Shown here: one piece after another, positions 1 to 10,473 of the stretch
Position numbering within the stretch: the first letter of the stretch is position 1
Layout of the letters: each line of letters starts with the position of its first letter
Origin: Yoonia sp. I 8.24
GTDB lineage: Bacteria; Pseudomonadota; Alphaproteobacteria; Rhodobacterales; Rhodobacteraceae
Length of the DNA stretch: 64,000 bases
Assembly: GCF_022096995.1 (NCBI RefSeq)
Contig: NZ_JACXGQ010000003.1
Span: 62,001-126,000 of the forward strand
Direction: 5' to 3'
The notes under the pieces: generated by a model
Seen by the model: only the letters and a program-made list of their open reading frames with translations
Database searches by the model: none
What the model was told of the DNA's origin: nothing
Position numbers and translations under genes: made by a program

Positions 1-1536
1 GGCAACCCGATTATTGGGCAACGTTCTGATATCGTGGATCGCAACGGGCGGATGCTGGCGACAAACCTTGCGACCCATTCGCTTTATGCGCATCCGCGCG
101 ATATGATTGATCCCGAACATGCCGCCACTGGGCTTGCCGCAATTTTCCCGGAACTTGACGCGGATGAATTGCTAGAGGATTTCACAGGCGAGCGGCGTTT
201 TTTGTGGATCAGACGCCAGATCAGCCCTGAACAGATGCAAGCCGTGCATGACATCGGCAGCCCCGGCCTGCTCTTTGGGCCGCGTGAAATGCGTCTTTAC
301 CCCAATGGGCCAATTGCGGCGCATATCTTGGGCGGGGCCAGCTATGGGCGTGAAGGCGTGGCTAGTGCCGAGGTTATCGGGGTTGCAGGTGTAGAACGAC
401 AGTTCGACGGGTTCTTACGTGATCCCGCGAACGAAGGCGCGCCGTTGGAATTGTCGATTGATCTGACGGTGCAAGCCGCCTCTGAAGAGGTGCTTGCGGG
501 CGGCATGTCGATCATGAGCGCAAAGGGCGCGACCTCTATCTTGATGGATGTCCACACGGGCGAGATTATTTCGATGGTGTCGCTGCCTGACTTCGACCCC
601 AACAACCGCCCGCGTGTGCTGACCACGGGCGATCAATCTGACAGCCCACTGTTTAACCGCGCGGTGCAGGGTGTCTACGAATTGGGGTCAACGTTTAAGA
701 TTTTTGCAGTCGCGCAGGCGATGGAGTTGGGGCTGGTCAACGCGAATACGATGATCGACACGCAAGGGCCGCTCACGTGGGGGCGGTTCCGAATCCGTGA
801 TTTTCACGACTATGGGCCAGAACTGTCGACCACGGACGTCATCGTTGAATCCTCGAACGTCGGGACCGCCCGTATTGCCATGCAAATCGGTGCAGATCGT
901 CAGCGCGCATTCCTAAATACGCTGGGTTTCTTGCAGCCAACGCCAGTCGAGATGGTCGAAGCCCCGACAGGCAAGCCATTGTTGCCGGCCAATTGGTCAG
1001 AGCTTTCTGCGATGACGATTTCTTATGGGCACGGGCTGTCAACTTCGCCGCTGCATTTGGCGACGGCCTATGCGTCCATTGCAAACGGCGGGTTGCGGGT
1101 CGAACCAACATTGCTGCGGGTCGACAACCCACAGCCGGGCCCACGTGTTATGTCGGATGCTGTCGCGCAAACGGCTGTCCATATGCTGCGCCAAGTTGTT
1201 GTACGCGGTACCGCGTCGTTCGGTGAGGTCGCAGGCTATGAGGTCGCGGGGAAAACCGGTACCGCTGATAAAGCGCGCGAAAACGGCGGCGGCTATTACG
1301 ATGACAAGGTTATCGCGACCTTTGCATCCGTGTTCCCTGCAAGCGATCCGCAATATGTATTGATTGTGACCTTGGACGAGCCGACAATCTACACATTGGG
1401 CGAAGACCGCCGCACCGCAGGGTGGACTGCTGTGCCGGTTGCTGCTGAAATGATCCGCCGTGTCGCACCGCTTTTGGGCCTGCGCCCGCACGTGGACAGC
1501 GCACAGCCTGTCGGTGTAACACTCACCTCAAATTAA
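1..1536 (+). CDS. ftsI: Peptidoglycan transpeptidase FtsI/PBP3, 5' end outside window
   Basis: Class B penicillin-binding protein that cross-links septal peptidoglycan in the periplasm. The frame is open from the first base, so the N-terminal cytoplasmic and membrane part lies upstream; the visible part starts in the pedestal domain (RSDIVDRNGRMLA). The three transpeptidase motifs are present: STFK with the catalytic serine near base 688, SSN near 850 and KTG near 1252. It ends 12 bases before murE and clearly belongs to the same cell-wall operon. Identity is certain; only the start is missing. Confidence 0.96.
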   Translation, partial: GNPIIGQRSDIVDRNGRMLATNLATHSLYAHPRDMIDPEHAATGLAAIFPELDADELLEDFTGERRFLWIRRQISPEQMQAVHDIGSPGLLFGPREMRLYPNGPIAAHILGGASYGREGVASAEVIGVAGVERQFDGFLRDPANEGAPLELSIDLTVQAASEEVLAGGMSIMSAKGATSILMDVHTGEIISMVSLPDFDPNNRPRVLTTGDQSDSPLFNRAVQGVYELGSTFKIFAVAQAMELGLVNANTMIDTQGPLTWGRFRIRDFHDYGPELSTTDVIVESSNVGTARIAMQIGADRQRAFLNTLGFLQPTPVEMVEAPTGKPLLPANWSELSAMTISYGHGLSTSPLHLATAYASIANGGLRVEPTLLRVDNPQPGPRVMSDAVAQTAVHMLRQVVVRGTASFGEVAGYEVAGKTGTADKARENGGGYYDDKVIATFASVFPASDPQYVLIVTLDEPTIYTLGEDRRTAGWTAVPVAAEMIRRVAPLLGLRPHVDSAQPVGVTLTSN

Positions 1537-1548
1537 TCGAGGCAAACA

Positions 1549-3033
1549 ATGAAAACACTGGCGGAACTGGGGCTGACGGCGCAAGGCGGTCGCGAGGCCC
1601 AGATCAAAGGGCTGACCGTGGACAGCCGCAACGTATCCCCCGGTGATCTTTTTGCGGCTTTGCCCGGCGCCACTGTGCATGGTGGCAATTTCATCGCCAA
1701 AGCAGTGGATATGGGCGCCGCCGCGGTTCTGACTGATGCCAAAGGCGCACAGATTGCCGCAGACGTGCTGGCTGATGCGGGCATTGCTGTTATCGTCGCA
1801 CAAGACCCACGCCAAGCGCTGGCGCAAACCGCATCACTTTGGTTTGGCGCGCACCCGCAAACGGTTGTTGCCGTCACCGGGACCAACGGCAAAACGTCCG
1901 TTTCGACATTCTGCCGTCAAATCTGGGAGGAAATGGACCTTGCAGGCGTGAATATCGGGACCACTGGCGTCGAAGGGGCTTGGACCCATCCGCTGCGCCA
2001 TACCACGCCAGAACCGATCACCTTGCACCGTGTTATGGCGCAGGCGACGCAAAATGGCGTGACCCATGTCGCGATGGAGGCTTCCAGCCACGGGTTGGAC
2101 CAGCGCCGTCTTGATGGCGTGGTCTTAGCGGCAGCCGGGTTCACAAACTTCACCCAAGACCACCTAGACTATCACGAAACCTTTGATGCGTATTTTGACG
2201 CGAAAATGGGTCTGTTTACCCGCGTTTTGGCCGATGATGGTGTGGCGGTGGTTAATCTTGATGACCCAAAAGGCATGCTGGTTGCGCAGATTTGCGCGGA
2301 GCGTGGCCAGGAAGTAATTGGTGTCGGACGCAATGATGCCGCGCGTTTGCGGCTGATGGGGCAACGCTTTGACGCGACAGGCCAAGATGTTTTGTTTGAA
2401 TGGCAAGGCAAGCCACATCATTTGCGGCTTGCGCTGATCGGTGGGTTTCAGGCGGATAATGTGTTGCTGGCTGCAGGGCTGGTCATTGCGGCGGGTGCGG
2501 AACCTCAGGACGTGTTTGATGCGCTTGCGCATCTGGGCACCGTACATGGGCGGATGGAGCTTGCCGCGACCCGCGAAAATGGGGCTGCCGTGTTTGTGGA
2601 TTACGCCCATACGCCGGACGCTGTGAAAACTGCGCTGACCGCGATGCGCCCCCATGTAATGGGGCGGATTATCGCGATTGTCGGCGCTGGCGGGGACCGG
2701 GATACGGGCAAGCGACCGTTGATGGGGGCTGCGGCGGCGCAGCACGCGGATATCGTGATCGTTTCTGACGATAACCCCCGCTCCGAAGATCCGGCCGCGA
2801 TCCGTGCCGCTGTATTGGGAGGGGCCGTTGCCGAGGATGGGGCTGAGGTATCCGAAGTCGGTGACCGGGCCGAGGCGATTTTACGTGCTGTTGATATGCT
2901 GCGCCCCGGCGACGCGCTACTTATTGCGGGCAAGGGGCATGAAACGGGTCAGACCATTGGTGATACGGTGCTGCCATTTGATGATGTCGAACAGGCAAGC
3001 ATGGCGGTCGCCGTATTGGATGGCCGGATATGA
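1549..3033 (+). CDS. murE: UDP-MurNAc-tripeptide synthetase MurE
   Basis: Cytoplasmic Mur ligase that adds the third stem-peptide residue to UDP-MurNAc-L-Ala-D-Glu. At 494 residues it has normal family length. The ATP-binding loop GTNGKT is at residues 111-116, and DNPR at 408-411 is the known signature of enzymes using meso-diaminopimelate, as expected for a Gram-negative. The start follows a GAGG-like ribosome site, and the stop overlaps the murF start by four bases (ATGA), which implies translational coupling. Confidence 0.97.
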   Translation: MKTLAELGLTAQGGREAQIKGLTVDSRNVSPGDLFAALPGATVHGGNFIAKAVDMGAAAVLTDAKGAQIAADVLADAGIAVIVAQDPRQALAQTASLWFGAHPQTVVAVTGTNGKTSVSTFCRQIWEEMDLAGVNIGTTGVEGAWTHPLRHTTPEPITLHRVMAQATQNGVTHVAMEASSHGLDQRRLDGVVLAAAGFTNFTQDHLDYHETFDAYFDAKMGLFTRVLADDGVAVVNLDDPKGMLVAQICAERGQEVIGVGRNDAARLRLMGQRFDATGQDVLFEWQGKPHHLRLALIGGFQADNVLLAAGLVIAAGAEPQDVFDALAHLGTVHGRMELAATRENGAAVFVDYAHTPDAVKTALTAMRPHVMGRIIAIVGAGGDRDTGKRPLMGAAAAQHADIVIVSDDNPRSEDPAAIRAAVLGGAVAEDGAEVSEVGDRAEAILRAVDMLRPGDALLIAGKGHETGQTIGDTVLPFDDVEQASMAVAVLDGRI

Positions 3034-4391
3034 CAGCGCTTTGGACCGGTGAAGATGTGGTCGCGGCGATTGGCAGCCAAGGGCCAGATGGTTGGGATGC
3101 GTGTGGCGTAAGTACTGATGCTGATACCGCCAAACCGGGGGATCTGTTTGTCGCGCTGAACGGTGCGGTCAAAACAGCCTTTGCAAACGGGGCAGTTGCG
3201 GCAATTGTCAGCGCCATCGATAAAGACATTACCCAGCCGCAGCTTTTGGTCGCTGATCCGCGCGCCGCGCTTGCTGATCTGGCCCGCGCCGCCCGGTTTC
3301 GCAGCCGCGCGAAAATTGTGGCTGTTAGCGGATCTGCCGGCAAAACTGCGACGGTTGGGATGTTGCACGAGATGTTGGCCGGACAGGGGCGCTGTCATGC
3401 GCCGCTTGCGCTAGGGCACAATGTACCACTTGCCCTTGCAACATTGCCGCAAGATGCGGATTTTGCAGTATTCAAAATCGCTGATGATCAGTCAGAAATT
3501 ATCGAAAAATTTCCGCGGTCAATACAACCGCATGTGGCGCTGTTCACAAGCGCGGACATATCTCCTGCTGGAACGGAGGCGATTGCTGCCGGGCTCGGGG
3601 AGGACGGTGTAGCGATATGTTATGCAGGTGACTTATCCACTGAAAAACTGCCTGCCAGTATGGGGCAAACGCAGGTGATCAGTTTTGGGTCTCCAGGGAA
3701 TGATTGGACATTGCGGCAGGTTCGGCTTGGGGCGGATGTCACGGTTGTGATGGCTAGGGGCATGGGGCAGGATTACCTGTTTAAACTGGGCGTGCCGGGG
3801 CGGCAATTCGCGCTTTATGCGCTTGGGGCTTTGGCTGCGGTGACTGCCATTGGCGCCGATCCGGTGACTGCCACGCTTGATCTTGCGCGATGGTCGCCGC
3901 CCGCCGGGCGCGGCAGTATCGAACACATCGTGCTTGATCCGGCCCGCGACGGCGAAACGTTACGCCTTATCAACGACGCGGCCAATGCGAACCCAGCGAC
4001 GATGGACACCGCGTTTGAAGTCATCGCGACAAGCACGCCCAGCGACAACGTCGGACGCAATGTCAAAGGGCGGCGCGTCGCGATTTTAGGTGATATGGGC
4101 GGGGTCAATACGCAAGCTGCAGTGTTACACCACGATTTGGCGGCAAATGGGCATTTACAAAAACTCGACCAAGTTCACTGCATTGGTCCACAGATCTACC
4201 CGCTTTGGCGTGCGTTGCCGCAGCATCAACGCGGTCAATGGGCGCAAACGGCGTCTGACCTTGCCCCGCAAGTGTCAAAGCTGGTGGATGCGGGCGATGT
4301 TGTCTTGGTAAAAGGCACGGCGAGTAGTAAAACGACGCTGGTCGTTGACGCCATCCGCAAACTCGGGCATCGCCGCCCGCAAGAAGAATAG
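3030..4391 (+). CDS. murF: UDP-MurNAc-tripeptide:D-Ala-D-Ala ligase MurF
   Basis: Cytoplasmic Mur ligase that adds D-Ala-D-Ala to complete the UDP-MurNAc-pentapeptide. The 453-residue protein has the N-terminal substrate domain, the ATP loop GSAGKT at residues 101-106, and a C-terminal domain with a DMGG turn in place of the usual DMxELG. It overlaps murE by four bases and precedes mraY by eight, so it is in the same operon. The P-loop reads SGSAGKT rather than the commoner TGSxGKT, a mild substitution. Confidence 0.95.
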   Translation: MTALWTGEDVVAAIGSQGPDGWDACGVSTDADTAKPGDLFVALNGAVKTAFANGAVAAIVSAIDKDITQPQLLVADPRAALADLARAARFRSRAKIVAVSGSAGKTATVGMLHEMLAGQGRCHAPLALGHNVPLALATLPQDADFAVFKIADDQSEIIEKFPRSIQPHVALFTSADISPAGTEAIAAGLGEDGVAICYAGDLSTEKLPASMGQTQVISFGSPGNDWTLRQVRLGADVTVVMARGMGQDYLFKLGVPGRQFALYALGALAAVTAIGADPVTATLDLARWSPPAGRGSIEHIVLDPARDGETLRLINDAANANPATMDTAFEVIATSTPSDNVGRNVKGRRVAILGDMGGVNTQAAVLHHDLAANGHLQKLDQVHCIGPQIYPLWRALPQHQRGQWAQTASDLAPQVSKLVDAGDVVLVKGTASSKTTLVVDAIRKLGHRRPQEE

Positions 4392-4399
4392 GATATTTT

Positions 4400-5482
4400 A
4401 TGCTTTATTGGCTTACGTCACTTTCAGATGGCGGCGATTTTTTTAACTTGTTCCGCTACATCACATTCCGCGCAGGCGGCGCGCTGATGACGGCCTTGCT
4501 GTTTGGGTTCATCTTTGGGCCGCCGCTGATCAATGTGTTGCGGCGCAAACAGGGCAAAGGCCAACCGATCCGTGACGACGGCCCAGAAGGGCATTTTGTC
4601 AAGGCAGGCACGCCAACCATGGGCGGGCTACTCATTGTGGGGGCGTTGACCTTTTCGACCCTGCTATGGGCGCGGCTGGATAATCCGTTTGTCTGGATGG
4701 TGCTTTTTGTAACCCTGTCGTTTGCGGCGATTGGGTTCGCGGATGACTATGCCAAAGTGTCCAAGCAAAACACGGCTGGTGTTTCAGGCAAGGTGCGGAT
4801 TTTACTTGGTATTCTTATCGCAGCTATCGCGGGTTACTGGGCGGCGGCCTATCACCCCGACGATTTGACCAATCAGCTTGCTTTACCCGTCTTTAAAGAC
4901 ACGTTGATCAATTTGGGTATTCTGTTTGTGCCATTTTGCGTGATCGTGATCGTCGGGGCGGCGAATGCAGTGAACCTGACTGATGGGCTAGATGGGCTTG
5001 CGATTATGCCAGTGATGATCGCCGCGGCGACATTTGGAATCATCGCCTATGCGGTGGGCCGGACTGATTTCACCGAATATCTTGACGTACACTACGTGCC
5101 ACAAACCGGTGAAATCCTCGTGTTTTCTGCGGGGCTGATCGGGGGCGGGTTAGGGTTCTTGTGGTATAATGCGCCGCCGGCTGCCGTGTTTATGGGCGAC
5201 ACTGGCTCACTGGCCTTGGGCGGTGCACTTGGCGCGATTGCGGTTGCGACAAAACACGAGATCGTGCTGGCCATCGTTGGTGGGTTGTTCGTCGCCGAAG
5301 CGCTGAGCGTGATTATCCAAGTGCTATATTTCAAGCGCACCGGAAAACGCGTGTTCCTGATGGCTCCGATCCATCACCACTACGAGAAAAAAGGCTGGGC
5401 CGAGCCACAAATCGTGATCCGCTTCTGGATCATCTCGCTTATCCTCGCGATGATCGGACTGGCAACGCTGAAGGTGCGGTAA
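4400..5482 (+). CDS. mraY: Phospho-MurNAc-pentapeptide translocase MraY
   Basis: Integral membrane enzyme that transfers phospho-MurNAc-pentapeptide to undecaprenyl phosphate, making lipid I at the inner face of the membrane. The 360-residue protein shows the expected hydrophobic segments and the conserved DDYAK (about residue 115), [10 protein letters not shown] and HHHYEKKGW motifs. An AGGA ribosome site precedes the ATG. It is the last cell-wall gene here; the usual followers murD, ftsW and murG do not appear in the window. Confidence 0.97.
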   Translation: MLYWLTSLSDGGDFFNLFRYITFRAGGALMTALLFGFIFGPPLINVLRRKQGKGQPIRDDGPEGHFVKAGTPTMGGLLIVGALTFSTLLWARLDNPFVWMVLFVTLSFAAIGFADDYAKVSKQNTAGVSGKVRILLGILIAAIAGYWAAAYHPDDLTNQLALPVFKDTLINLGILFVPFCVIVIVGAANAVNLTDGLDGLAIMPVMIAAATFGIIAYAVGRTDFTEYLDVHYVPQTGEILVFSAGLIGGGLGFLWYNAPPAAVFMGDTGSLALGGALGAIAVATKHEIVLAIVGGLFVAEALSVIIQVLYFKRTGKRVFLMAPIHHHYEKKGWAEPQIVIRFWIISLILAMIGLATLKVR

Positions 5483-5652
5483 CAGAAACGGAGATGACGG
5501 TCAGATGGTGTTGACCTTCATCTTATTCGATCGCGCAGAACCCAAAGGCGGGCAGAGCCGACCTTCGAGCAATGCGCAGCGAACGGCTGCATTGAGCCCA
5601 TATTTCCGAATGCTGCACGGTGCACGAATGTCAGCTTCAGATGGCGCAGGCG

Positions 5653-6402
5653 TCATACGGCGAATGAAATCAGTTGATGCTCTGAAACAAAGCCAGCCTT
5701 CTCAAGGGTCGCCTTCGACGCCGTGTTGTTGGCCCCACATCCGCAAATCGGACGTAAACCAGATTGCTCAGCTTTATTGGCGATTTCGCTGACAATGTGT
5801 GTGCCCAATCCTCTGCGACGAAGGTTTGGGGCGACCATCATGCCAATATCCACCGCATTGCTATCTTCAATGAAGCGGTTGGACACCCCACAACCAACGA
5901 TCTCTCCGTCTACTCTGACTGTCCAAAGCTTATCCTTGCTGGCTAAAGCCGCGATCTCACCTTGGCTTTCAAAGAAGTCTTCATTGATCTCCCAAAGTGG
6001 TTCGACATCGGTTGGTATTGCAGCGCTTATCTCGGCGTTATTGAACGTTATATGAGTGCCGGATTCTCGATTTCTGAACAGAAACCCTCCCACAGAACCC
6101 TGCCATCCAAGCTTATGACAAGATTGCACAAAGGCACGATCAAAAGACTTGACCAGCGCCGTTGAGAAGCCGTGTTGGTCATGTAGAGAACGCAATAGCC
6201 TCGTTGAGTTTTCAGGTTTAGGACTGAAGTACTCGACCAAGCTAGTTCCATTTATGACGCCATACGAGCCATCGTCATTTGTCCAAAATCCCCCCAAACT
6301 AACCATTTCTTCTAAGAAGAATTCCTGGGGTTCTTCGAGAGACTTGAGGTATTGCTGCCGTAGCTGCGGTGATGGATCGGGTGAATGCGTGAATCCTGAC
6401 AT
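5653..6402 (-). CDS. GNAT-family N-acetyltransferase
   Basis: The C-terminal half (roughly residues 120-249) is a GNAT fold. The acetyl-CoA pyrophosphate loop is seen as RRRGLG at residues 195-200, followed by a helix and an AxxxLEKAGF motif B-like end. The first 120 residues match nothing I recognise and may be a substrate-binding or second degenerate acyltransferase domain. The gene lies on the opposite strand just after mraY and looks like an insertion into the cell-wall cluster. The substrate is unknown. Confidence 0.8.
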   Translation of the reverse strand: MSGFTHSPDPSPQLRQQYLKSLEEPQEFFLEEMVSLGGFWTNDDGSYGVINGTSLVEYFSPKPENSTRLLRSLHDQHGFSTALVKSFDRAFVQSCHKLGWQGSVGGFLFRNRESGTHITFNNAEISAAIPTDVEPLWEINEDFFESQGEIAALASKDKLWTVRVDGEIVGCGVSNRFIEDSNAVDIGMMVAPNLRRRGLGTHIVSEIANKAEQSGLRPICGCGANNTASKATLEKAGFVSEHQLISFAV

Positions 6403-6549
6403 GTGTGCGGTTTTAGCCGACGGGGCATCACAGCAACAACAACAATTGGTGCAACCGCAGCGGATTCACACTTTGTCCCCCTAGGCGGACCTCGATGCAT
6501 CGCGCAGCTAATGTCCGCAGTGAGCCCAGTAATGCAGTTGCTGCTTTAT

Positions 6550-7059
6550 TTACAAATTTCCGCTTCGATGAAGGTGAGCGACCCGCGTGATCTGGCGTTT
6601 CGGCGACGGATTGGGATTCACCATTGGGGCCCTTCCACCTAAAGCATCTCGCAAGTTGCCGCTTTGCGCAAAGAGCTGATCAGCGTTCTCGGCGCCGATT
6701 GCATCAACAACGATCTGGTCAACCTCTTGCCAGATCGCGACAACCTCATCCAGAAGTTGCTCTCCTTTTTCGGTCAGCGATAAGATGGCGGTGCGCTTGT
6801 CTTTTGGGTCTCTGCGTAGCTGTATATAGCCATTGTTTATCAGTCGCTTGGTCATCTGGCTCATGCTGGCTGGGGTGATGTTGAACTCGGATGACAGCTG
6901 CCGTTGGGATGCCTCTCCTATACGCCCCAGCGCATGAATAAAACGCGCTTGGCCAGCGTGAAGGCCAAGCGGCTTTAGCAACACGCGCAAACGGTCCTCC
7001 AAAAGATGTGTACTGTGCATGAGCAAATGAAATCTTGCCCCTTGTTTTACAATCTGCAT
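6550..7059 (-). CDS. MarR-family transcriptional regulator
   Basis: A 169-residue winged-helix regulator. The recognition-helix region (GEASQRQLSSEFNITPASMS) and the wing with RDPKDKRTAILSLTEKG are typical of MarR proteins. The last 30 or so residues are basic and proline-rich and not part of the fold. It is divergent from the secreted YHYH gene across about 100 bases that contain an inverted repeat, so it may control that gene and itself. The ligand is not predictable. Confidence 0.85.
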   Translation of the reverse strand: MQIVKQGARFHLLMHSTHLLEDRLRVLLKPLGLHAGQARFIHALGRIGEASQRQLSSEFNITPASMSQMTKRLINNGYIQLRRDPKDKRTAILSLTEKGEQLLDEVVAIWQEVDQIVVDAIGAENADQLFAQSGNLRDALGGRAPMVNPNPSPKRQITRVAHLHRSGNL

Positions 7060-7080
7060 AAAGTTAGGACCCTAATTAGT

Positions 7081-7126
7081 TTGATTGGCATCCTTGTACC
7101 CACAACTTCCTTGCTGATGCAATCAA
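7081..7126. promoter_or_regulatory. Inverted repeat in the marR/YHYH divergent region
   Basis: Half sites TTGATTGGCATC (7081-7092) and GATGCAATCAA (7116-7126) are reverse complements apart from one extra G. A shorter palindrome CTAATTAG lies at 7072-7079. Either could be the MarR operator in this divergent promoter region. The assignment is inferred from position only. Confidence 0.35.
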
Positions 7127-7156
7127 TCAGGTGTGACTAAAAAAGGAGACTTGAAA

Positions 7157-8314
7157 ATGTCTACAACCCCAGAACCACACAAGCGGGCGACATCCAACCG
7201 CTGCATCTTAATACTGAGCGCACTCAGCGGTTTGATGTTTGCAAGCAGCGCGTACGCACATGCCGATGAGCATTCTGTGCACGAGAATGCATTGGTGAGC
7301 CCCAGTGAGATCGTCGATTGCACGCTCGAAAACGGCGATGCTGCGAAATGCGCAAGCTACGTTGTGAAATACCTGCCCGATGACCTTGAGATCGGTCCGT
7401 TTTGTCCTGCGACCTTGGACGATGCGGGGGGCATTTGGCATTGGGACGGCGACGAAGCCGGGCTCTACCGGATCGATGGTGGTTTTCTGCGGATGCTAGA
7501 CGCACAAGGGTACACATTCTTCAACGAAGATGGTGACGTCTATTCCTTTGACATCCGTACCGAAGGCCCGACAGAGACCAACGAATGCATCCAGGCCACC
7601 GTCGATCCTGAGGTCGAGATGACGGTCCTCATTCCTGCGAACCCCGTCATGGCAGATGAACCGACTAAGCTTGGCACCGTCGCGAAAGTCGGGATCGGGC
7701 TGGATGGCGTTCCGATCTTTGCCGATGCTCCCTCGGTGCTGGATACCGGACATATGCCCGCGCTTGACACCTGTGGTGGCCATGTCGACCCCGGCGGTTG
7801 GTATCACTGGCATGCAACGGCCACGGATCTGAACGCGGTCTATGAAAACGAAGGTGTCGATGCAGAGTGCGTGAATGTCGAGCAAGACCAGACAGCGCAG
7901 TTTGGGTATGCCTTCGACGGGTTTGCGATGTATGGCACATTGAACCACGATGGTTCGGTTCCCGACGATCTTGATGAATGTGGCGGCCATATCGGCCTGA
8001 CCGAAGAAGGTGGAGAACCTGTCTATCATTACCATTCAGGTGCAACCTTCCCCAATCTGCCAACCTGTCTGGTCGGGGTGTTTGCGGATGACAACTTCGC
8101 GACCAACGCAGCTGGTGGTATTGGATCCGCCAACGTTGGCGGCGGCGCCCCCGACTTTGACGCGATTGCCGAAACGTTGGGAGTGGATGCCGACCTGCTA
8201 AGGCAAACCATGGAAGACGCCGGCGGACGGGACGCGGACCTGAACGCGGTTGCGGATCTGCTTGGTATCTCCGTTGACGACTTGCAGTCAGCGCTTCCGG
8301 GGCCCAATCGATAG
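7157..8314 (+). CDS. Secreted YHYH-domain protein
   Basis: The start at 7157 is chosen because AAGGAG lies eight bases upstream; the in-frame ATG at 7133 would put this site inside the gene. A signal peptide with a SAYA-HA type cleavage site opens the protein (about 35 residues). The YHYH domain follows, with CGGHVD and WYHWH (215-219), then CGGH and the name-giving YHYH motif (290-293). These paired His/Cys motifs suggest metal binding. The tail has two short Asp/Leu-rich repeats. The function of the family is unknown; the location is periplasmic or extracellular. Confidence 0.8.
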   Translation: MSTTPEPHKRATSNRCILILSALSGLMFASSAYAHADEHSVHENALVSPSEIVDCTLENGDAAKCASYVVKYLPDDLEIGPFCPATLDDAGGIWHWDGDEAGLYRIDGGFLRMLDAQGYTFFNEDGDVYSFDIRTEGPTETNECIQATVDPEVEMTVLIPANPVMADEPTKLGTVAKVGIGLDGVPIFADAPSVLDTGHMPALDTCGGHVDPGGWYHWHATATDLNAVYENEGVDAECVNVEQDQTAQFGYAFDGFAMYGTLNHDGSVPDDLDECGGHIGLTEEGGEPVYHYHSGATFPNLPTCLVGVFADDNFATNAAGGIGSANVGGGAPDFDAIAETLGVDADLLRQTMEDAGGRDADLNAVADLLGISVDDLQSALPGPNR

Positions 8315-8546
8315 GCAGCCAGTGTACATCGACATCCGTCTACCAAACCCTCCTCGGTCTGGTGGACGGCACCAATCTTTGGACACCTACAATATGCGGC
8401 CAACGGTAAGAAGGCCAAAGCAGGCATGCAAAGTAAATTGAGCCCGGCCCAACTTAGCCGAGCAGGTCATTGAACTTATAGGTGCGAATGACCGCTTTTG
8501 CCGCGTAGCAAGCGTTGTATCAATTAATAACGAACACCTGATTTTG

Positions 8547-8580
8547 ATTAGAGCGGCGCAGTTTCCTGCGCCGCTCTAAT
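8547..8580 (-). terminator. Strong hairpin terminator after pepF
   Basis: A perfect 15-base stem (8547-8561 with 8566-8580) closes a four-base loop. It lies three bases past the pepF stop codon. On the minus strand it is followed by CAAAAT rather than a long T run. It may also stop readthrough from the YHYH gene on the other strand. Confidence 0.75.
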
Positions 8581-8583
8581 CTC

Positions 8584-10401
8584 TTAGTCTTCCATCGCTT
8601 CTAGCTCGTCGATGAAGCCTTCGATCATCGATAGGCCTTTGTCCCAGAACTTCGGATCTGAGGCGTCAAGGCCGAAGGGGGCCAGCAGGTCTTTGTGGTG
8701 TTTGGACCCTCCTGCGCGCAGCATGTCGAAATATTTGGTTTGAAAGTCCGGATCGCCTTCGGCGTAGACCGCGTAAAGCGCGTTCACCAGACCGTCGCCG
8801 AACGCATAGGCGTAGACGTAGAAAGGGGAATGCACGAAATGCGGGATGTAGGACCAGAAGGTCTCATAGCCAGGTGCAAAGTCGAATACCTCGCCCAGCG
8901 ATTCCGCCTGCACCGACATCCACAGCGCGTTGATGTCATCTGGCGTCAGTTCGCCTTCGGCGCGGGCCGCATGCAGTTTACATTCAAAATCATAAAACGC
9001 GATCTGGCGCACGACCGTGTTGATCATGTCCTCGACCTTACCTGCGAGCAGGACTTTGCGCTCTTCTTTGGTTTTGGCCCCATCCAGCAGTTTTTGGAAC
9101 GTCAGCATCTCACCAAAGACAGAGGCCGTTTCGGCCAATGTTAGCGGGGTCGATGACAGCAGCTCACCCTGTTCAGCGGCAAGCACCTGATGCACGCCGT
9201 GGCCCAATTCATGTGCCAATGTCATCACGTCGCGTGGTTTGCCCAGATAGTTGAGCATCACATAAGGGTGCACGGGTGTCACGGTCGGGTGCGCAAATGC
9301 GCCGGGGGCTTTGCCGGGTTTGACGGCGGCGTCAATCCAGCCTTTGTCAAAGAACGGCTCTGCGATTTCGGCCATTTTGGGGTCAAAATCGGCGTAGGCG
9401 GTCATGACGGTCTCGCGGGCTTCGTCCCAATCGACGGTGCGCGTCGTTTCCATCGGCAGGGGCGCGTTGCGGTCCCAGGTCTGCATCCGCTCTAGCCCAA
9501 GCCATTTTGCCTTAAGCGCATAGTAGCGGTGCGACAAGCGTGGGTAGGCGGCAACAACGGCGTTTCGCAGGGCCTCGACCACTTCGGGTTCTACGTGGTT
9601 CGACAGGTGCCGCCCGGCCTGTGGGCTTGGCATTTTGCGCCAGCGGTCTTCGATCTCTTTTTCTTTGGCAAGCGTGTTGTGGACGCGCGCAAAGGTCTTG
9701 ATGTTGTCTTGGAACACGGCGGCCAGCGCATGGGTTGCGGCCTCGCGCTTGGTACGGTCCTGCTCGGTCAAAAGGTTTAGCGTGGCCTCAAGGTTGAGGG
9801 TTTCGCCGTCCACGTCAAATTCAAGCCCGGCCATGGTTTCATCAAACAGACGGTTCCATGCTGCGGCGCCAACGGTAGATTGATCGTGCAAGAATTGCTC
9901 CAGCTCGTCTGACAATTGGTGCGGTTTCATTGCACGCATGCGGTCAAAGACTGGTTTATAGCGTGCCAGATCAGCGTTGGCAGCCAAGAGCCCTGTCAGA
10001 TGGTCATCGTCCAGACGGTTGAATTCCAACCCGTAAAACACCAAAGGCGTGGTCGCGTTGGTGATTTTATCTTGGCAATCGGCCAAAAATTTCGCGCGGT
10101 CGCTATCTGTGGTGATCTGGTAATACCGCAGCCCGGCAAAGGACATGATCCGCCCGGCAATCACATCAATTTGTTCATAGCGCTGCACGGCTTTCAGCAG
10201 CCCTGCTGCGTCAAGCGTCGCAAGCTTGCCTGCGTAATCCGCCGCAAATGCTGCACATTCTGTATCCAACCACGCCAAATCTCGGGTCAATTCGGGGGCG
10301 TCTGGGCTGGCGTAAAGATCGGTCAAATCCCATTCAGGCAGGTCGCCAAAACCTTGGCCGCCTTGGGCGTTCGCATCAAATACGGGGGTGGGGATGTTCA
10401 T
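8584..10401 (-). CDS. pepF: Oligoendopeptidase F, M3 family
   Basis: Cytoplasmic zinc endopeptidase that degrades short peptides. The catalytic motif HELGH is at about residues 397-401 and the whole 605-residue length fits the M3B family. The start at 10401 is preferred over the ATG at 10413 because an AATGAGGT ribosome site precedes it at good spacing. It stands alone between a strong terminator and the next minus-strand gene. Confidence 0.93.
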   Translation of the reverse strand: MNIPTPVFDANAQGGQGFGDLPEWDLTDLYASPDAPELTRDLAWLDTECAAFAADYAGKLATLDAAGLLKAVQRYEQIDVIAGRIMSFAGLRYYQITTDSDRAKFLADCQDKITNATTPLVFYGLEFNRLDDDHLTGLLAANADLARYKPVFDRMRAMKPHQLSDELEQFLHDQSTVGAAAWNRLFDETMAGLEFDVDGETLNLEATLNLLTEQDRTKREAATHALAAVFQDNIKTFARVHNTLAKEKEIEDRWRKMPSPQAGRHLSNHVEPEVVEALRNAVVAAYPRLSHRYYALKAKWLGLERMQTWDRNAPLPMETTRTVDWDEARETVMTAYADFDPKMAEIAEPFFDKGWIDAAVKPGKAPGAFAHPTVTPVHPYVMLNYLGKPRDVMTLAHELGHGVHQVLAAEQGELLSSTPLTLAETASVFGEMLTFQKLLDGAKTKEERKVLLAGKVEDMINTVVRQIAFYDFECKLHAARAEGELTPDDINALWMSVQAESLGEVFDFAPGYETFWSYIPHFVHSPFYVYAYAFGDGLVNALYAVYAEGDPDFQTKYFDMLRAGGSKHHKDLLAPFGLDASDPKFWDKGLSMIEGFIDELEAMED

Positions 10402-10473
10402 GTTATACCTCATTGTTTGGGCATAACATAGGTGCGCAAAGGGGCAGTTGAAAGCCCCCCGCGCGGGACTTGT

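Noticed and set aside
5505-5660. A remnant of murD or another cell-wall gene after mraY
   Set aside because: Neither strand gives recognisable protein sequence here; a weak hairpin AATGC..GCATT is probably chance.
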